Of a stretch of DNA of 64,000 nucleotides, positions 49,012 through 57,289 are shown one piece after another; the first letter of the stretch is position 1; each line of letters begins with the position of its first letter. The stretch lies in assembly GCF_000691525.1 (NCBI RefSeq), contig NZ_JMDW01000012.1:124001-188000 (forward strand), in the 5' to 3' direction. The notes beneath the pieces were generated by a model. It searched no databases. It saw only the letters and a program-made list of their open reading frames with translations, and was not told where the DNA came from. Both the position numbers and the translations under genes were made by a program. This DNA is from Mycolicibacterium neoaurum ATCC 25795 (GTDB lineage: Bacteria; Actinomycetota; Actinomycetes; Mycobacteriales; Mycobacteriaceae).

Positions 49012-51582
49012 TCAGGCCGCCAGCGGGGTGTAATCGGTGCTGCGCTGCCGCGCCGGCCTGCCGATACCCTCGGCGATCGCGACGAGTTCGGCGACGGTCT
49101 TGGCCGAGCCGTTCTCCGAACCGGCCATCCGCGAGATGGTCTCTTCCATCAACGTGCCACCCAGATCGTTGGCCCCGCCGTTGAGCATCACCTGGGTTCG
49201 CTCGACACCGAGCTTGACCCAACTGGTCTGAATACTCGGGATCCTGCCGTGCAACATGATTCGCGCCAACGCATGCACCGCACGGTTGTCGCGGTGGGTG
49301 GGCCCAGGCCGGGCGCCACCGGCAAGGTACAGCGGCGAGGATTGGTGCACGAAGGGCAACGGGACGAACTCGGTGAATCCGCCGGTCCGATCCTGGATGT
49401 CGCGCAGCACGTTCAAATGTCCCACCCAGTGCTTGGGGGTGTCGACGTGCCCGTACATCATCGTCGAACTCGACCGTAGACCCACCTCATGCGCGGTGGT
49501 GACGACGTCGATCCACTCCGAGGCCGGCAGCTTGCCCTTGGTCAGCACCCAACGGATCTCGTCATCGAGAATCTCCGCGGCGGTACCCGGGATCGAGCCG
49601 AGACCCGCCGCGCGCAGCTCGGTGAGCCATTCGCGCACCGACAGCCCGCTGCGCGTGACGCCGTTGGCGATCTCCATCGGCGAGAACGCGTGCACGTGCA
49701 TCGAGGGCACCCTGGCCTTCACCGCGCGCACCAGATCCGCATACCCGGTGACCGGCAACTCGGGATCGATTCCCCCCTGCATGCACACCTCGGTGGCACC
49801 GGCGACGTGCGCCTCCCAGGCCCGGTCGGCGACCTCGTCGGTGGACAGCGAGAAGGCATCGGCGTCACCCTTGCGCTGAGCGAACGCGCAGAACCGGCAG
49901 CCTGTGTAGCAGATATTGGTGAAGTTGATATTCCGGTTGATCACAAAGGTGACGTCATCACCGACCACCTCGCGACGCAGTGAATCCGCCAGCGCGGCAA
50001 CGGCATCGAGCGCCGGTCCGTCGGCGGTGGCAAGCGCGAGATACTCGTCGTCACTACAGCCGCCCGGATCTCGTTCGGCCGAGCGCAACGCCGCCAACAC
50101 ATCGGTATCGATGCGTTCGGGCGCCCGCGCGGCGAGCTCGGACACCTTCTCCCGGATGGACTCCCAGTCCCCGAAGGCGCTGTCGAGGTCACTGCGGGTA
50201 TCGGTGCGCCGGCCCTCCGAGTCGATGGCGGTGTGCAAATCCGTGCGGCCCAACGATTCCGAGGCTTCGTCGGGCTCCTGCCATGGCCGCCCCACCGGGT
50301 TGACATCGCGGGCCAGACCGGTTTCCGGATCGGCCAACGCGTCGACATGCCCACGCACCCGCGGATCGATCCATGCCGCACCCGCCTGCACGTACTGCGG
50401 CTGCGCGGTCAGCCGCTGCACCAGGTCGTAGCCGGCCTCGGCGGTGACGGCCGCCAGATCGTCGAGATTCGGCCACGGCCGCTCCGGGTTCACATGGTCC
50501 GGGGTCAGCGGTGAGACCCCACCCCAGTCGTCGACGCCGGCACCGATCAGCGCCAGGCACTCCGCGGGCGACACCAGATTCGGCGGCGCCTGGATGCGCA
50601 TCTTGGGCCCGAGCACAAGTCGCGTCACCGCGATGGTCGCCATGAAATCGTCGATACCGGCATCGGGAGCTCCGGCCATGGCGGTGTGGTCCTTGGCCCG
50701 GAAGTTCTGCACGATCACTTCCTGAACGTGACCGAATTCCTTGTGCGACTTACGGATCGCGTGCATGGTCTCGGCGCGTTCGGTGAGTGTCTCACCGATA
50801 CCCACCAGCAGGCCGGTGGTGAACGGGATGGAGAGCCTGCCCGCGTCATCGAGGGTCCGCAACCGGACCGCGGGGTCCTTGTCCGGGCTGCCATAGTGGG
50901 CCAGTCCCTTCGTCTCGAACAGCCGCCGCGACGTGGTCTCCAGCATCATGCCCATCGACGGCGCGACGGGCTTGAGCCGGGACAGTTCGGTCCAGCTCAT
51001 GACCCCCGGATTGAGGTGCGGCAGCAGGCCCGTCTCCTCGAGCACCCGGATGGCCATGGCCCGCACGTAGTCCAGGGTGGAGTCATAACCGCGCTCGTCG
51101 AGCCATTGCGCAGCCTCCTCCCAGCGCGCCTCCGGGCGGTCACCCAGGGTGAAAAGCGCCTCCTTACAACCCAGTTCGGCACCCCTGCGGGCGACATCGA
51201 GGATCTCGTCGGGCTCCATGAACATGCCCTTGCCCTCGGCACGCAACTTGCCGGGAACCGTCACGAACGTGCAGTAGTGGCACTTGTCGCGGCACAGGTG
51301 GGTGACGGGGATGAAAACCTTGCGCGAATAGCTGACCGGCAACCGTCCGGTGCCGCCACGCCGCCCGGCCGATTCCAGGCCGGCGTCACGGACCCGGGCA
51401 GCGCTGGCGCACAGGTCGGCCAGGTCGTCGCCGCGGGCGGTCATCGCGATGGCCGCCTCGTCCACATTGAGTGCCACCCCGTCGCGGGCGCGCCGCAGTA
51501 CACGCCGCAGCGCGGTGGGATTCGACTTCGGCGGTACCACCGGGCTGGGCAGATCGGAGCCGTGCTGGGGGTTCAGAGCCAC
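49012..51582 (-). CDS. fbiC: FO synthase (dual radical SAM)
   Basis: An 856-residue enzyme making 7,8-didemethyl-8-hydroxy-5-deazariboflavin, the precursor of coenzyme F420. It fuses CofG- and CofH-like halves, each with a radical SAM cluster motif: C97-x3-C101-x2-C104 (CRDKCHYC) and CYTGCRFC (about residue 555). GTG 51582 gives exactly the 856 residues of Rv1173. The frame is open much farther upstream, but that part overlaps the divergent gene and does not look like FbiC. Confidence 0.95.
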   Translation of the reverse strand: MALNPQHGSDLPSPVVPPKSNPTALRRVLRRARDGVALNVDEAAIAMTARGDDLADLCASAARVRDAGLESAGRRGGTGRLPVSYSRKVFIPVTHLCRDKCHYCTFVTVPGKLRAEGKGMFMEPDEILDVARRGAELGCKEALFTLGDRPEARWEEAAQWLDERGYDSTLDYVRAMAIRVLEETGLLPHLNPGVMSWTELSRLKPVAPSMGMMLETTSRRLFETKGLAHYGSPDKDPAVRLRTLDDAGRLSIPFTTGLLVGIGETLTERAETMHAIRKSHKEFGHVQEVIVQNFRAKDHTAMAGAPDAGIDDFMATIAVTRLVLGPKMRIQAPPNLVSPAECLALIGAGVDDWGGVSPLTPDHVNPERPWPNLDDLAAVTAEAGYDLVQRLTAQPQYVQAGAAWIDPRVRGHVDALADPETGLARDVNPVGRPWQEPDEASESLGRTDLHTAIDSEGRRTDTRSDLDSAFGDWESIREKVSELAARAPERIDTDVLAALRSAERDPGGCSDDEYLALATADGPALDAVAALADSLRREVVGDDVTFVINRNINFTNICYTGCRFCAFAQRKGDADAFSLSTDEVADRAWEAHVAGATEVCMQGGIDPELPVTGYADLVRAVKARVPSMHVHAFSPMEIANGVTRSGLSVREWLTELRAAGLGSIPGTAAEILDDEIRWVLTKGKLPASEWIDVVTTAHEVGLRSSSTMMYGHVDTPKHWVGHLNVLRDIQDRTGGFTEFVPLPFVHQSSPLYLAGGARPGPTHRDNRAVHALARIMLHGRIPSIQTSWVKLGVERTQVMLNGGANDLGGTLMEETISRMAGSENGSAKTVAELVAIAEGIGRPARQRSTDYTPLAA

Positions 51583-51768
51583 TCCGGTGTAACCCCGCTG
51601 TCGGCGCGGATCATCCGCGCGTCTCACTATCTGAAACAGCTGCCACTGGCATAGGGGCCACGATAGCCTCCGGCGAGACACCACGGCGCGACCCGTCCGC
51701 CGAATACCTCCCAGCTCGCTGACTAGCGCGTAAGTTATCGGACGTCGGGAATGATCACAGGAGCTGTC

Positions 51769-52911
51769 ATGCGGTTGCGCGTTCGTCCTTATCTGATGGC
51801 AGGCGTCGCGGTGGTGGCCGCAGGCAGCATCTCCCTTCCGTCCTCGGTGACACCGTCGAGCACACCGGCCGTCCGCCACGACAGCGTGGCGCTCACCGCG
51901 CAGGCACGAACCTTCGACGCGCTGCCGGCCGCCCTGGTAGCCGTCCGGCCCGGCGCGCCCGATGCCGGGCCGACCGAACTCCCGAAGCTTTTGGCAGAGG
52001 CACTGGACACGGCACCGTCTGCCCAGGCGAGCGCGCTCGCACTGCCAGGACTGGGCAACGCCATCATCGATGCCTATTACACGGTGATGCCCTGGGTGGA
52101 CTGGGGCGTGAACCTGGCGGTGTACGCGACCGAATGGATCCCGCTGGTCAACCTGTTGACCCCGCAGATCGACATCTTCTATTACTCGCTGATCCGGCCG
52201 ATCATCACCAGCGGCGTGTTCAACTTCGCCTACTGGGTCGGCGGCGCGATCGATTTCAGCCAGGGACTGACGAACTTCTTCAACGAGTCGGTGGCCGCCG
52301 GCGTCAACTTCATCAACACCGAAATCGACTGGTTCCTGAGCTTCCTGCCCCCGCTTCCGCCGTTCTTTCCGCTGGCCGCGGCATCCCAGGCCGTGATGGC
52401 CGTCGAGGGGGCGCGCACGGCGGTGCAGATCCCGGCCGACCCCGAATCCACCCCGGAGTATCCGGACGAGCAACAGAACGAGCCGACCGAGTCCGCGGCA
52501 TCGACCCCGACACCTGACCCGACGAGCCCGGACCCGACGGCACCGGAGCAGACACCCACGCCGCAGGCCCCCGTCGAGACCACCCCGCAGCCCGATATCA
52601 CCCCGGAAACATCCGAAGGGGTCCACGAGGAGGTCTTCACCGAGGAGGTCTTCACCGAGGAGGGCTTCACCGAGCAGGCCGGCGAGCAACAGGAAGAGGA
52701 CCTCCGCGACGAACTGCGCAAGGAGGCTGCCCAGGAGTCGAGTGACCTCGGCGCGGACGATATCGGCGACACCACCGGTACGGGCACCGACTCCGGTGGC
52801 GTCGTCGAGCACGCCGGCGATGACGGCCCGAAGACCGCAGACACCACGACCACGCCGGCCGATCGTGCCGCCGGGAACACGGCATCGGACGCCGGCGGCT
52901 CAGAGGGCTGA
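51769..52911 (+). CDS. Exported hypothetical protein with acidic repeat tail
   Basis: A 380-residue protein. A signal-like N-terminus (YLMAGVAVVAAGSISLPSS) is followed by a hydrophobic domain (about residues 85-210) with aromatic residues (NAIIDAYYTVMPWVDWGVNLAVYATEWIPLVN, WFLSFLPPLPPFFPLA) and then a low-complexity acidic tail of Pro, Thr, Glu and Asp. This layout is common in mycobacterial surface proteins of unknown function. ATG 51769 has AGGAG at the right distance; ATG 51751 does not. Tandem repeats sit in the tail. Confidence 0.7.
   Translation: MRLRVRPYLMAGVAVVAAGSISLPSSVTPSSTPAVRHDSVALTAQARTFDALPAALVAVRPGAPDAGPTELPKLLAEALDTAPSAQASALALPGLGNAIIDAYYTVMPWVDWGVNLAVYATEWIPLVNLLTPQIDIFYYSLIRPIITSGVFNFAYWVGGAIDFSQGLTNFFNESVAAGVNFINTEIDWFLSFLPPLPPFFPLAAASQAVMAVEGARTAVQIPADPESTPEYPDEQQNEPTESAASTPTPDPTSPDPTAPEQTPTPQAPVETTPQPDITPETSEGVHEEVFTEEVFTEEGFTEQAGEQQEEDLRDELRKEAAQESSDLGADDIGDTTGTGTDSGGVVEHAGDDGPKTADTTTTPADRAAGNTASDAGGSEG
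52627..52671 (+). repeat. Three 15-bp tandem repeats in the exported protein gene
   Basis: GAGGAGGTCTTCACC occurs at 52627 and 52642, and a variant with GGC for GTC at 52657. They encode EEVFT, EEVFT and EEGFT in the acidic tail. Confidence 0.85.
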
Positions 52912-52930
52912 CCGGCGCAGGCCACCGGGT

Positions 52931-53356
52931 TCAGAGGTGGCGACGCAACACCGCCGCAGGCGGCAGTAATCCGCCGACGATCAGCAGGAGCACCGCGTAG
53001 GCCATCACGCCCGCGCCGTCGAACACCACGTCGCCGCCCGGTCCACCGAGCGCCAGCCCCAGCACGGTCGCCAGCCAGGCCCACATCGGCGCGGCCGCGA
53101 GGCGGGGTGAGGACGTCCATTGCAGGGCCACCCACACCAGCGCCGCATTGACCGCGCCACTGACCACCACGGTGATCGGGAAGGGCACCGCGCCGATGCG
53201 CAGGGGGAGAAAGAACGCCGAAACCAGCGCCGTCAGCACACCATCGAGGGCGAGCACACCGAGGACGACGGGTGGCAACCAGGCCGGCCCGTCTGCACGA
53301 TCGGCCGTCAGGTCGGGATGCTGTCGAGCAGCGCGACCAGCGAGCCGACGACCCAC
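52931..53356 (-). CDS. Small integral membrane protein (Rv1171-like), start uncertain
   Basis: A protein of up to 141 residues with four hydrophobic helices (LPPVVLGVLALDGVLTALVSAFFLPL; FPITVVVSGAVNAALVWVALQW; MWAWLATVLGLALGG; GVMAYAVLLLIVGGLLPPAAVL). It occupies the place of Rv1171 between mshB and fbiC. GTG 53356 would overlap the preceding 35-codon frame by 49 bp; a TTG at 53278 would remove the overlap. No ribosome binding site resolves this. Function unknown. Confidence 0.65.
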   Translation of the reverse strand: MGRRLAGRAARQHPDLTADRADGPAWLPPVVLGVLALDGVLTALVSAFFLPLRIGAVPFPITVVVSGAVNAALVWVALQWTSSPRLAAAPMWAWLATVLGLALGGPGGDVVFDGAGVMAYAVLLLIVGGLLPPAAVLRRHL

Positions 53357-53415
53357 TGGAAGTTGTCGGCACGATCCTGCTGATGCTGCAGGTTGGGATC
53401 CAAGTCCGGGTCCAT
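53308..53415 (-). CDS. 35-residue microprotein downstream of mshB
   Basis: ATG 53415 to TGA at 53308-53310. Seven nt before the ATG the minus strand has TATGGT (53428-53423), a good TANNNT box, so it could be the first codon of a leaderless mRNA. The peptide is acidic at the start (MDPDLDPNLQHQQDRADNF) and hydrophobic at the end (VVGSLVALLDSIP), suggesting a small membrane-associated peptide. It lies 29 bp after mshB. Existence is inferred. Confidence 0.45.
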   Translation of the reverse strand: MDPDLDPNLQHQQDRADNFQWVVGSLVALLDSIPT

Positions 53416-53444
53416 GACGGTGACCATACCGCGTCCGCGCCCGG

Positions 53445-54296
53445 CTATTGCAGATTCAGCCCAGCCAACAGGTCGGATTCGACACCGTCGGCGCCCCGTT
53501 CGCCCGCTGCCAGGACGTAATGCTCGATACCCCACAGCGGCAGCGCGATCTTGTTCGACAACGCCAGGGAGCGCCCGTCCGGGGCCACCATCACCTGGGT
53601 GGCGTGCGCCCGCAGGGCCGCGGCCTTGGCCGGTAGGTAGTCGGTCGCGTCGATCACGGCGTCGACCTGATCGTCGGGGAATCCGAAGGTGAAGTCCTCG
53701 GCCTTGATGACGACCCAATCCTCGGGCGGGGTGCCGATATTGCGAAAACCCTCGACGAATCCGGACACCGCCATCACCGTCCAATAGAACTTCGGCACCG
53801 CCCACCCGGCCGCGGCGGACGCGGCGACGGCGGCGGTGCTGACCTCGTGCACCCGGATGTGGTCGGGATGGCCGTATCCGCCGTTGGGGTCGTAGCCGAC
53901 CACCACATGCGGCCGGAAATCGGTGATGACGGCGACCAACTCGGCCACCGGATCGGCCAACGGGGCCGCCACGAAGCTCTGCCGATGCCGCGCCGGCGTG
54001 CCCGGCATACCGGAGTCCCGCCAGCGACCCGCTCCGCCGAGATAGTGCGGGGCCCGGACGCCGAGAGCTGCCAGCGCCGCGGTCAGCTCGCCGACCCGGT
54101 AGCCGCCGAGTTGATCGGCGTGGTCGACGGCCAATCCGGCCCACTCCTCGCCGATGACCTCGCCCTCCTCGCCCATCGTGCAGGTGACCACCCGCACGTC
54201 GGCACCGGCGGCGGCATACTTCGCGATCGTCGCTCCGGTGGTCAGCGATTCGTCATCGGGATGGGCATGAACAAAGAGAAGCCGCGGCGTTTCCAC
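53445..54296 (-). CDS. mshB: Mycothiol biosynthesis deacetylase
   Basis: A 283-residue zinc deacetylase (LmbE/PIG-L fold) removing acetyl from GlcNAc-inositol in mycothiol synthesis. The zinc site is AHPDDE near the start and GHPDHI in the middle. GRWRDSGM and VVGYDPNGGYGHPDH are the conserved loops. GTG 54296 (VETPRLLFVHAHPDDES) matches the M. tuberculosis enzyme; a GTG at 54323 would overlap the divergent ClC start. Equivalent to Rv1170. Confidence 0.93.
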   Translation of the reverse strand: METPRLLFVHAHPDDESLTTGATIAKYAAAGADVRVVTCTMGEEGEVIGEEWAGLAVDHADQLGGYRVGELTAALAALGVRAPHYLGGAGRWRDSGMPGTPARHRQSFVAAPLADPVAELVAVITDFRPHVVVGYDPNGGYGHPDHIRVHEVSTAAVAASAAAGWAVPKFYWTVMAVSGFVEGFRNIGTPPEDWVVIKAEDFTFGFPDDQVDAVIDATDYLPAKAAALRAHATQVMVAPDGRSLALSNKIALPLWGIEHYVLAAGERGADGVESDLLAGLNLQ

Positions 54297-54301
54297 TCCC
54301 C

Positions 54302-54307
54302 TAGGTT
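54302..54307 (+). promoter_or_regulatory. Putative -10 box of the ClC gene
   Basis: TAGGTT lies 6 nt before GTG 54314 and fits a leaderless start. It is inside the 17-bp gap to the divergent mshB start. Confidence 0.4.
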
Positions 54308-54313
54308 TACCGT

Positions 54314-55552
54314 GTGCCGCCACCCGATGCGAGACGCCGAGGTCTGCAGTTCGGTTGCGCGATCCTGGCGACCGGTCTGCTGGCCGGCGTGGCGGGGGCG
54401 GCGACCACCGTGGCGCTGCATGGAATCGAGCACCTCACCTACCACTACCGTTTCGGCAGCCTGCTCGACGGCGTCAGCGCAGCCCACCCGCTGCGGCGCG
54501 TCCTCGGACCGGCGGTCGGCGGTGCGCTCGCCGGTCTTGGTTGGTGGTGGTTGCGCCGCCGCAGCGCGGTGCCAGGCCTGTCCGCCTCGATTGCCTCGCA
54601 TCGACCGCTGGCCCGCGGGCCGTTGGCCATCGACGCCGGGCTGCAGGTGTTGGTGGTCGGGTCCGGGGCCTCGCTGGGCCGCGAAGGTGCCCCGCGCCAA
54701 CTGGCGGCCGTCCTGGCCGACGCGGCCACCACACGGCTGGCGCTGACGGACCGGGACACGCAGATCCTGCTGTTCTGCGCCGCCGGGGCCGGGCTGGGCG
54801 CGGTGTACAGCGTGCCGTTGGGCGGCACCCTGTTCACCATCAGCATCCTCGCGCGCAGCTGGCACCCGCGGGTGGTGGGTACCGCACTGATCACCTCGAG
54901 TCTTGCGGTGGCCGTCGCCGCCCCGGTCACCCACCTGGACCACTCGCTGCGCTGGCCCGACGCCGACCTGTCCTATCTGTTCGTCGCGCTGGCCATCCTG
55001 ATCGCGCCGTTGTCCGCCTGCGTCGCAGCGGCTTTCGCGCGCATCACCGCCACCGGCGGCGCTCCGCCCGTCGGTAAATGGCTGGTGTTCGCGATCGCCG
55101 GCGCGGGCCTGCTGACGGGCATCTGTTCGCTGTGGTGGCCGCAGCTTCCCGGCAACGGCCACAGCATCCTGGTCGTCAGTATCGACACCGAGCTGACCAT
55201 CCCCTCCGCGCTGGCGATCCTGCTGCTCAAACCCGTTCTCACCGCGTTGTTCCTGCGCGCAGGTGCCGTCGGCGGCCTGCTGACCCCGGCACTGGCCACC
55301 GGAGCGGCCGCGGGATGCCTTGTGGCACTGCTGATCAACGAGTTCACACCGGTGACGGGAGTCCACGTCAACACCGCCGCGCTGGCGTTGACGTGCGCGG
55401 CAGGGGTGCTGGCGATCACCCAACGCTCGCCGGTCTTCGCCGCGGTGTTCGTCTGGGAGTTGGCACACCCACCGACCTGGTTGCTCGCGGTGTTCGCCCT
55501 GGCGGCCTTCGCGGCCACCCAGGTGTGGCACCGCACCGTGGATCGCGGGTGA
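54314..55552 (+). CDS. ClC-family chloride channel/transporter
   Basis: A 412-residue membrane protein with about ten hydrophobic helices. The ClC filter motifs are visible: VVGSGASLGREGAPRQLAAV with GREGxP and its gating Glu, and a later GGLLTPALATGAAAG. The first motif, GSGxP, is less typical. It could be a Cl-/H+ exchanger or channel. The GTG start follows a TANNNT box. It has no counterpart between mshB and lpqW in M. tuberculosis, where PE/PPE genes lie. The dihydroxyacetone kinase gene follows after 45 bp. Confidence 0.87.
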   Translation: MPPPDARRRGLQFGCAILATGLLAGVAGAATTVALHGIEHLTYHYRFGSLLDGVSAAHPLRRVLGPAVGGALAGLGWWWLRRRSAVPGLSASIASHRPLARGPLAIDAGLQVLVVGSGASLGREGAPRQLAAVLADAATTRLALTDRDTQILLFCAAGAGLGAVYSVPLGGTLFTISILARSWHPRVVGTALITSSLAVAVAAPVTHLDHSLRWPDADLSYLFVALAILIAPLSACVAAAFARITATGGAPPVGKWLVFAIAGAGLLTGICSLWWPQLPGNGHSILVVSIDTELTIPSALAILLLKPVLTALFLRAGAVGGLLTPALATGAAAGCLVALLINEFTPVTGVHVNTAALALTCAAGVLAITQRSPVFAAVFVWELAHPPTWLLAVFALAAFAATQVWHRTVDRG

Positions 55553-55597
55553 TCGGTACGGTCGAGGGCATCGGCCACCCACCGGAAGGACCACCTG

Positions 55598-57286
55598 ATG
55601 GGAACGAACTTCTACTCGGCGGTGCCGTCGGCATCCGGGCACGCGTTGTCCGCGCTGGCCGCGACCGGTGGCACCCGGGTCGGGGTGCACCTCGACCCGG
55701 TCTACGCCTGGGCCAGGGACCCCGATCCGGCGCGCCGGGTCGGGCTGGTCAGCGGCGGCGGGGCGGGCCACGAACCCATGCACGCCGGCTTCCTCGGTCG
55801 CGGCGGTCTCGATGCGGTCTGCCCCGGTGAGGTGTTCACCTCACCGCACAATCGCCAGATCCACGCGGCGAGTGCGAAAGTCGCCGGCAACGGTGGCGTG
55901 CTGCACATCGTCAAGAACTACACCGGCGATGTGCTGAATTTCGCCATCGCCGCCGAACGATTGCGCGCCGACGGTATCGAGGTCGATCGCGTGCTCGTCG
56001 ATGACGATCTCGATTCGCAGGGCCAGGAAGTGGGCCGGCGGGGCACCGGCGCGACGGTGGTGGTGGAGAAGATCCTCGGCGCCGCCGCCGATCGCGGCCT
56101 GTCCCTGGCCGAGCTTGTCGAGCTGGGTCAGGCGGTCGTCGCGTCATCACGCTCGCTGGCGGTGGCTCAGCGCGCCTGCACCCCACCCGGCGCGGACCGC
56201 CCCGCCTTCGACGTGGCCGCCGGGACGTTGGAGTACGGCGTCGGTATCCACGGTGAGGCGGCCCGTGAGTCGATCGCCCGCCCCGAGTTGGACGCGCTGG
56301 TGACGCGGATGGTCGGTGAGCTGCTCGACGATCTGGACATCACCGACGCCGGGGTTGTCGTCCTGGTCAACGGGCTCGGCGGCACCGGGGATCTGGAACT
56401 GTGGCATGTGCTGGCCGAGGTCACGCGGGCACTCGCCGATCGCGGGGTGCCGCTGCGCAGTGCGGTATCGGGCACGTTCGTCTCCGCACTGGACATGGCC
56501 GGGTTCTCGATCACCGTGACCGCGGTGGAAGACGAGCAATGGCTCCAGGACTGGTGTGCACCGCATCGCACCGCCGCACTGCCGTCGCCGGTGCCCGCCG
56601 ACATCACCATCACCGGGGACCAGGCGAGGCAGCCGGCGGGTGAACCGTCACCATGGCTCGGCCGGCTCGCCGACGACGTCGCCAGGATCCGCGAGCCGCT
56701 CAACGATCTCGACCGGCGGGCCGGCGACGGGGATATCGGCACCAACCTCGACAACGCGTTGCGGGCGGCGGTCCGTCGCGGTGCCGGCGCCGATGCCGAC
56801 CTCACTGCCGACTTGCACGCATTGGCAACGGCTTTCGCCGAGGACGTCGGCGGCTCCAGCGGGCCGCTGTTCGGCCTGGTCCTCGGCAGGGTCGCGGCCA
56901 GTGTCCACACGAAAGGCACAGCGAGCCCGGCCGATGCGGCGGCCGAGGGGTTGCGCGACGGGGTGGCGGCGATAACCCGTGCCGGTGGCGCGCGCGTCGG
57001 TGACCGCACCATGGTCGACGCGCTGCACCCGGCCGGCTGGGACGGCGAGACGCCACGGGGTGCGCTCGACGATGACGCGCTGACCGCCGCCCTCGACGGT
57101 GCGGTCGCGACCAGTTCGATGGTCGGTAAGCGCGGGCGGTCCAGCTATGTCGGCGACAAGGCGATCGGCACCACCGATCCCGGAGCGTTGGCCGTCGTCG
57201 TGGTGCTCACCGCGATCGTCGAGCGCATCGATGGCCGGCGCCGGGATGCGGTGCGCGACAGGCTCGCCGAATTGATCGAGGGCTGA
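55598..57286 (+). CDS. ATP-dependent dihydroxyacetone kinase (DhaK-DhaL fusion)
   Basis: A 562-residue enzyme phosphorylating dihydroxyacetone. Residues 1-330 are DhaK-like with VSGGGAGHEPMHAGF and His218 in YGVGIHGE, the residue expected to bind substrate covalently. Residues 350-562 are DhaL-like with NDLDRRAGDGDIGTN (metal/ADP-binding Asp residues) and GGSSGPLFG. The fused form indicates ATP rather than phosphotransferase use. A GGAAGGA site precedes the ATG. It converges tightly with lpqW (3 bp gap). Confidence 0.93.
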   Translation: MGTNFYSAVPSASGHALSALAATGGTRVGVHLDPVYAWARDPDPARRVGLVSGGGAGHEPMHAGFLGRGGLDAVCPGEVFTSPHNRQIHAASAKVAGNGGVLHIVKNYTGDVLNFAIAAERLRADGIEVDRVLVDDDLDSQGQEVGRRGTGATVVVEKILGAAADRGLSLAELVELGQAVVASSRSLAVAQRACTPPGADRPAFDVAAGTLEYGVGIHGEAARESIARPELDALVTRMVGELLDDLDITDAGVVVLVNGLGGTGDLELWHVLAEVTRALADRGVPLRSAVSGTFVSALDMAGFSITVTAVEDEQWLQDWCAPHRTAALPSPVPADITITGDQARQPAGEPSPWLGRLADDVARIREPLNDLDRRAGDGDIGTNLDNALRAAVRRGAGADADLTADLHALATAFAEDVGGSSGPLFGLVLGRVAASVHTKGTASPADAAAEGLRDGVAAITRAGGARVGDRTMVDALHPAGWDGETPRGALDDDALTAALDGAVATSSMVGKRGRSSYVGDKAIGTTDPGALAVVVVLTAIVERIDGRRRDAVRDRLAELIEG

Positions 57287-57289
57287 GCG

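Noticed and set aside
49012..52812. A 1266-codon frame extending fbiC upstream
   Set aside because: The extension is the antisense shadow of the exported protein gene; FbiC ends its similarity at GTG 51582, giving the exact family length.
52931..53415. Frameshift joining the 35-codon frame and the membrane protein
   Set aside because: The two frames overlap by 49 bp, but the short frame has its own promoter-like box and no homology argument supports a fused protein; left as two features with uncertain starts.
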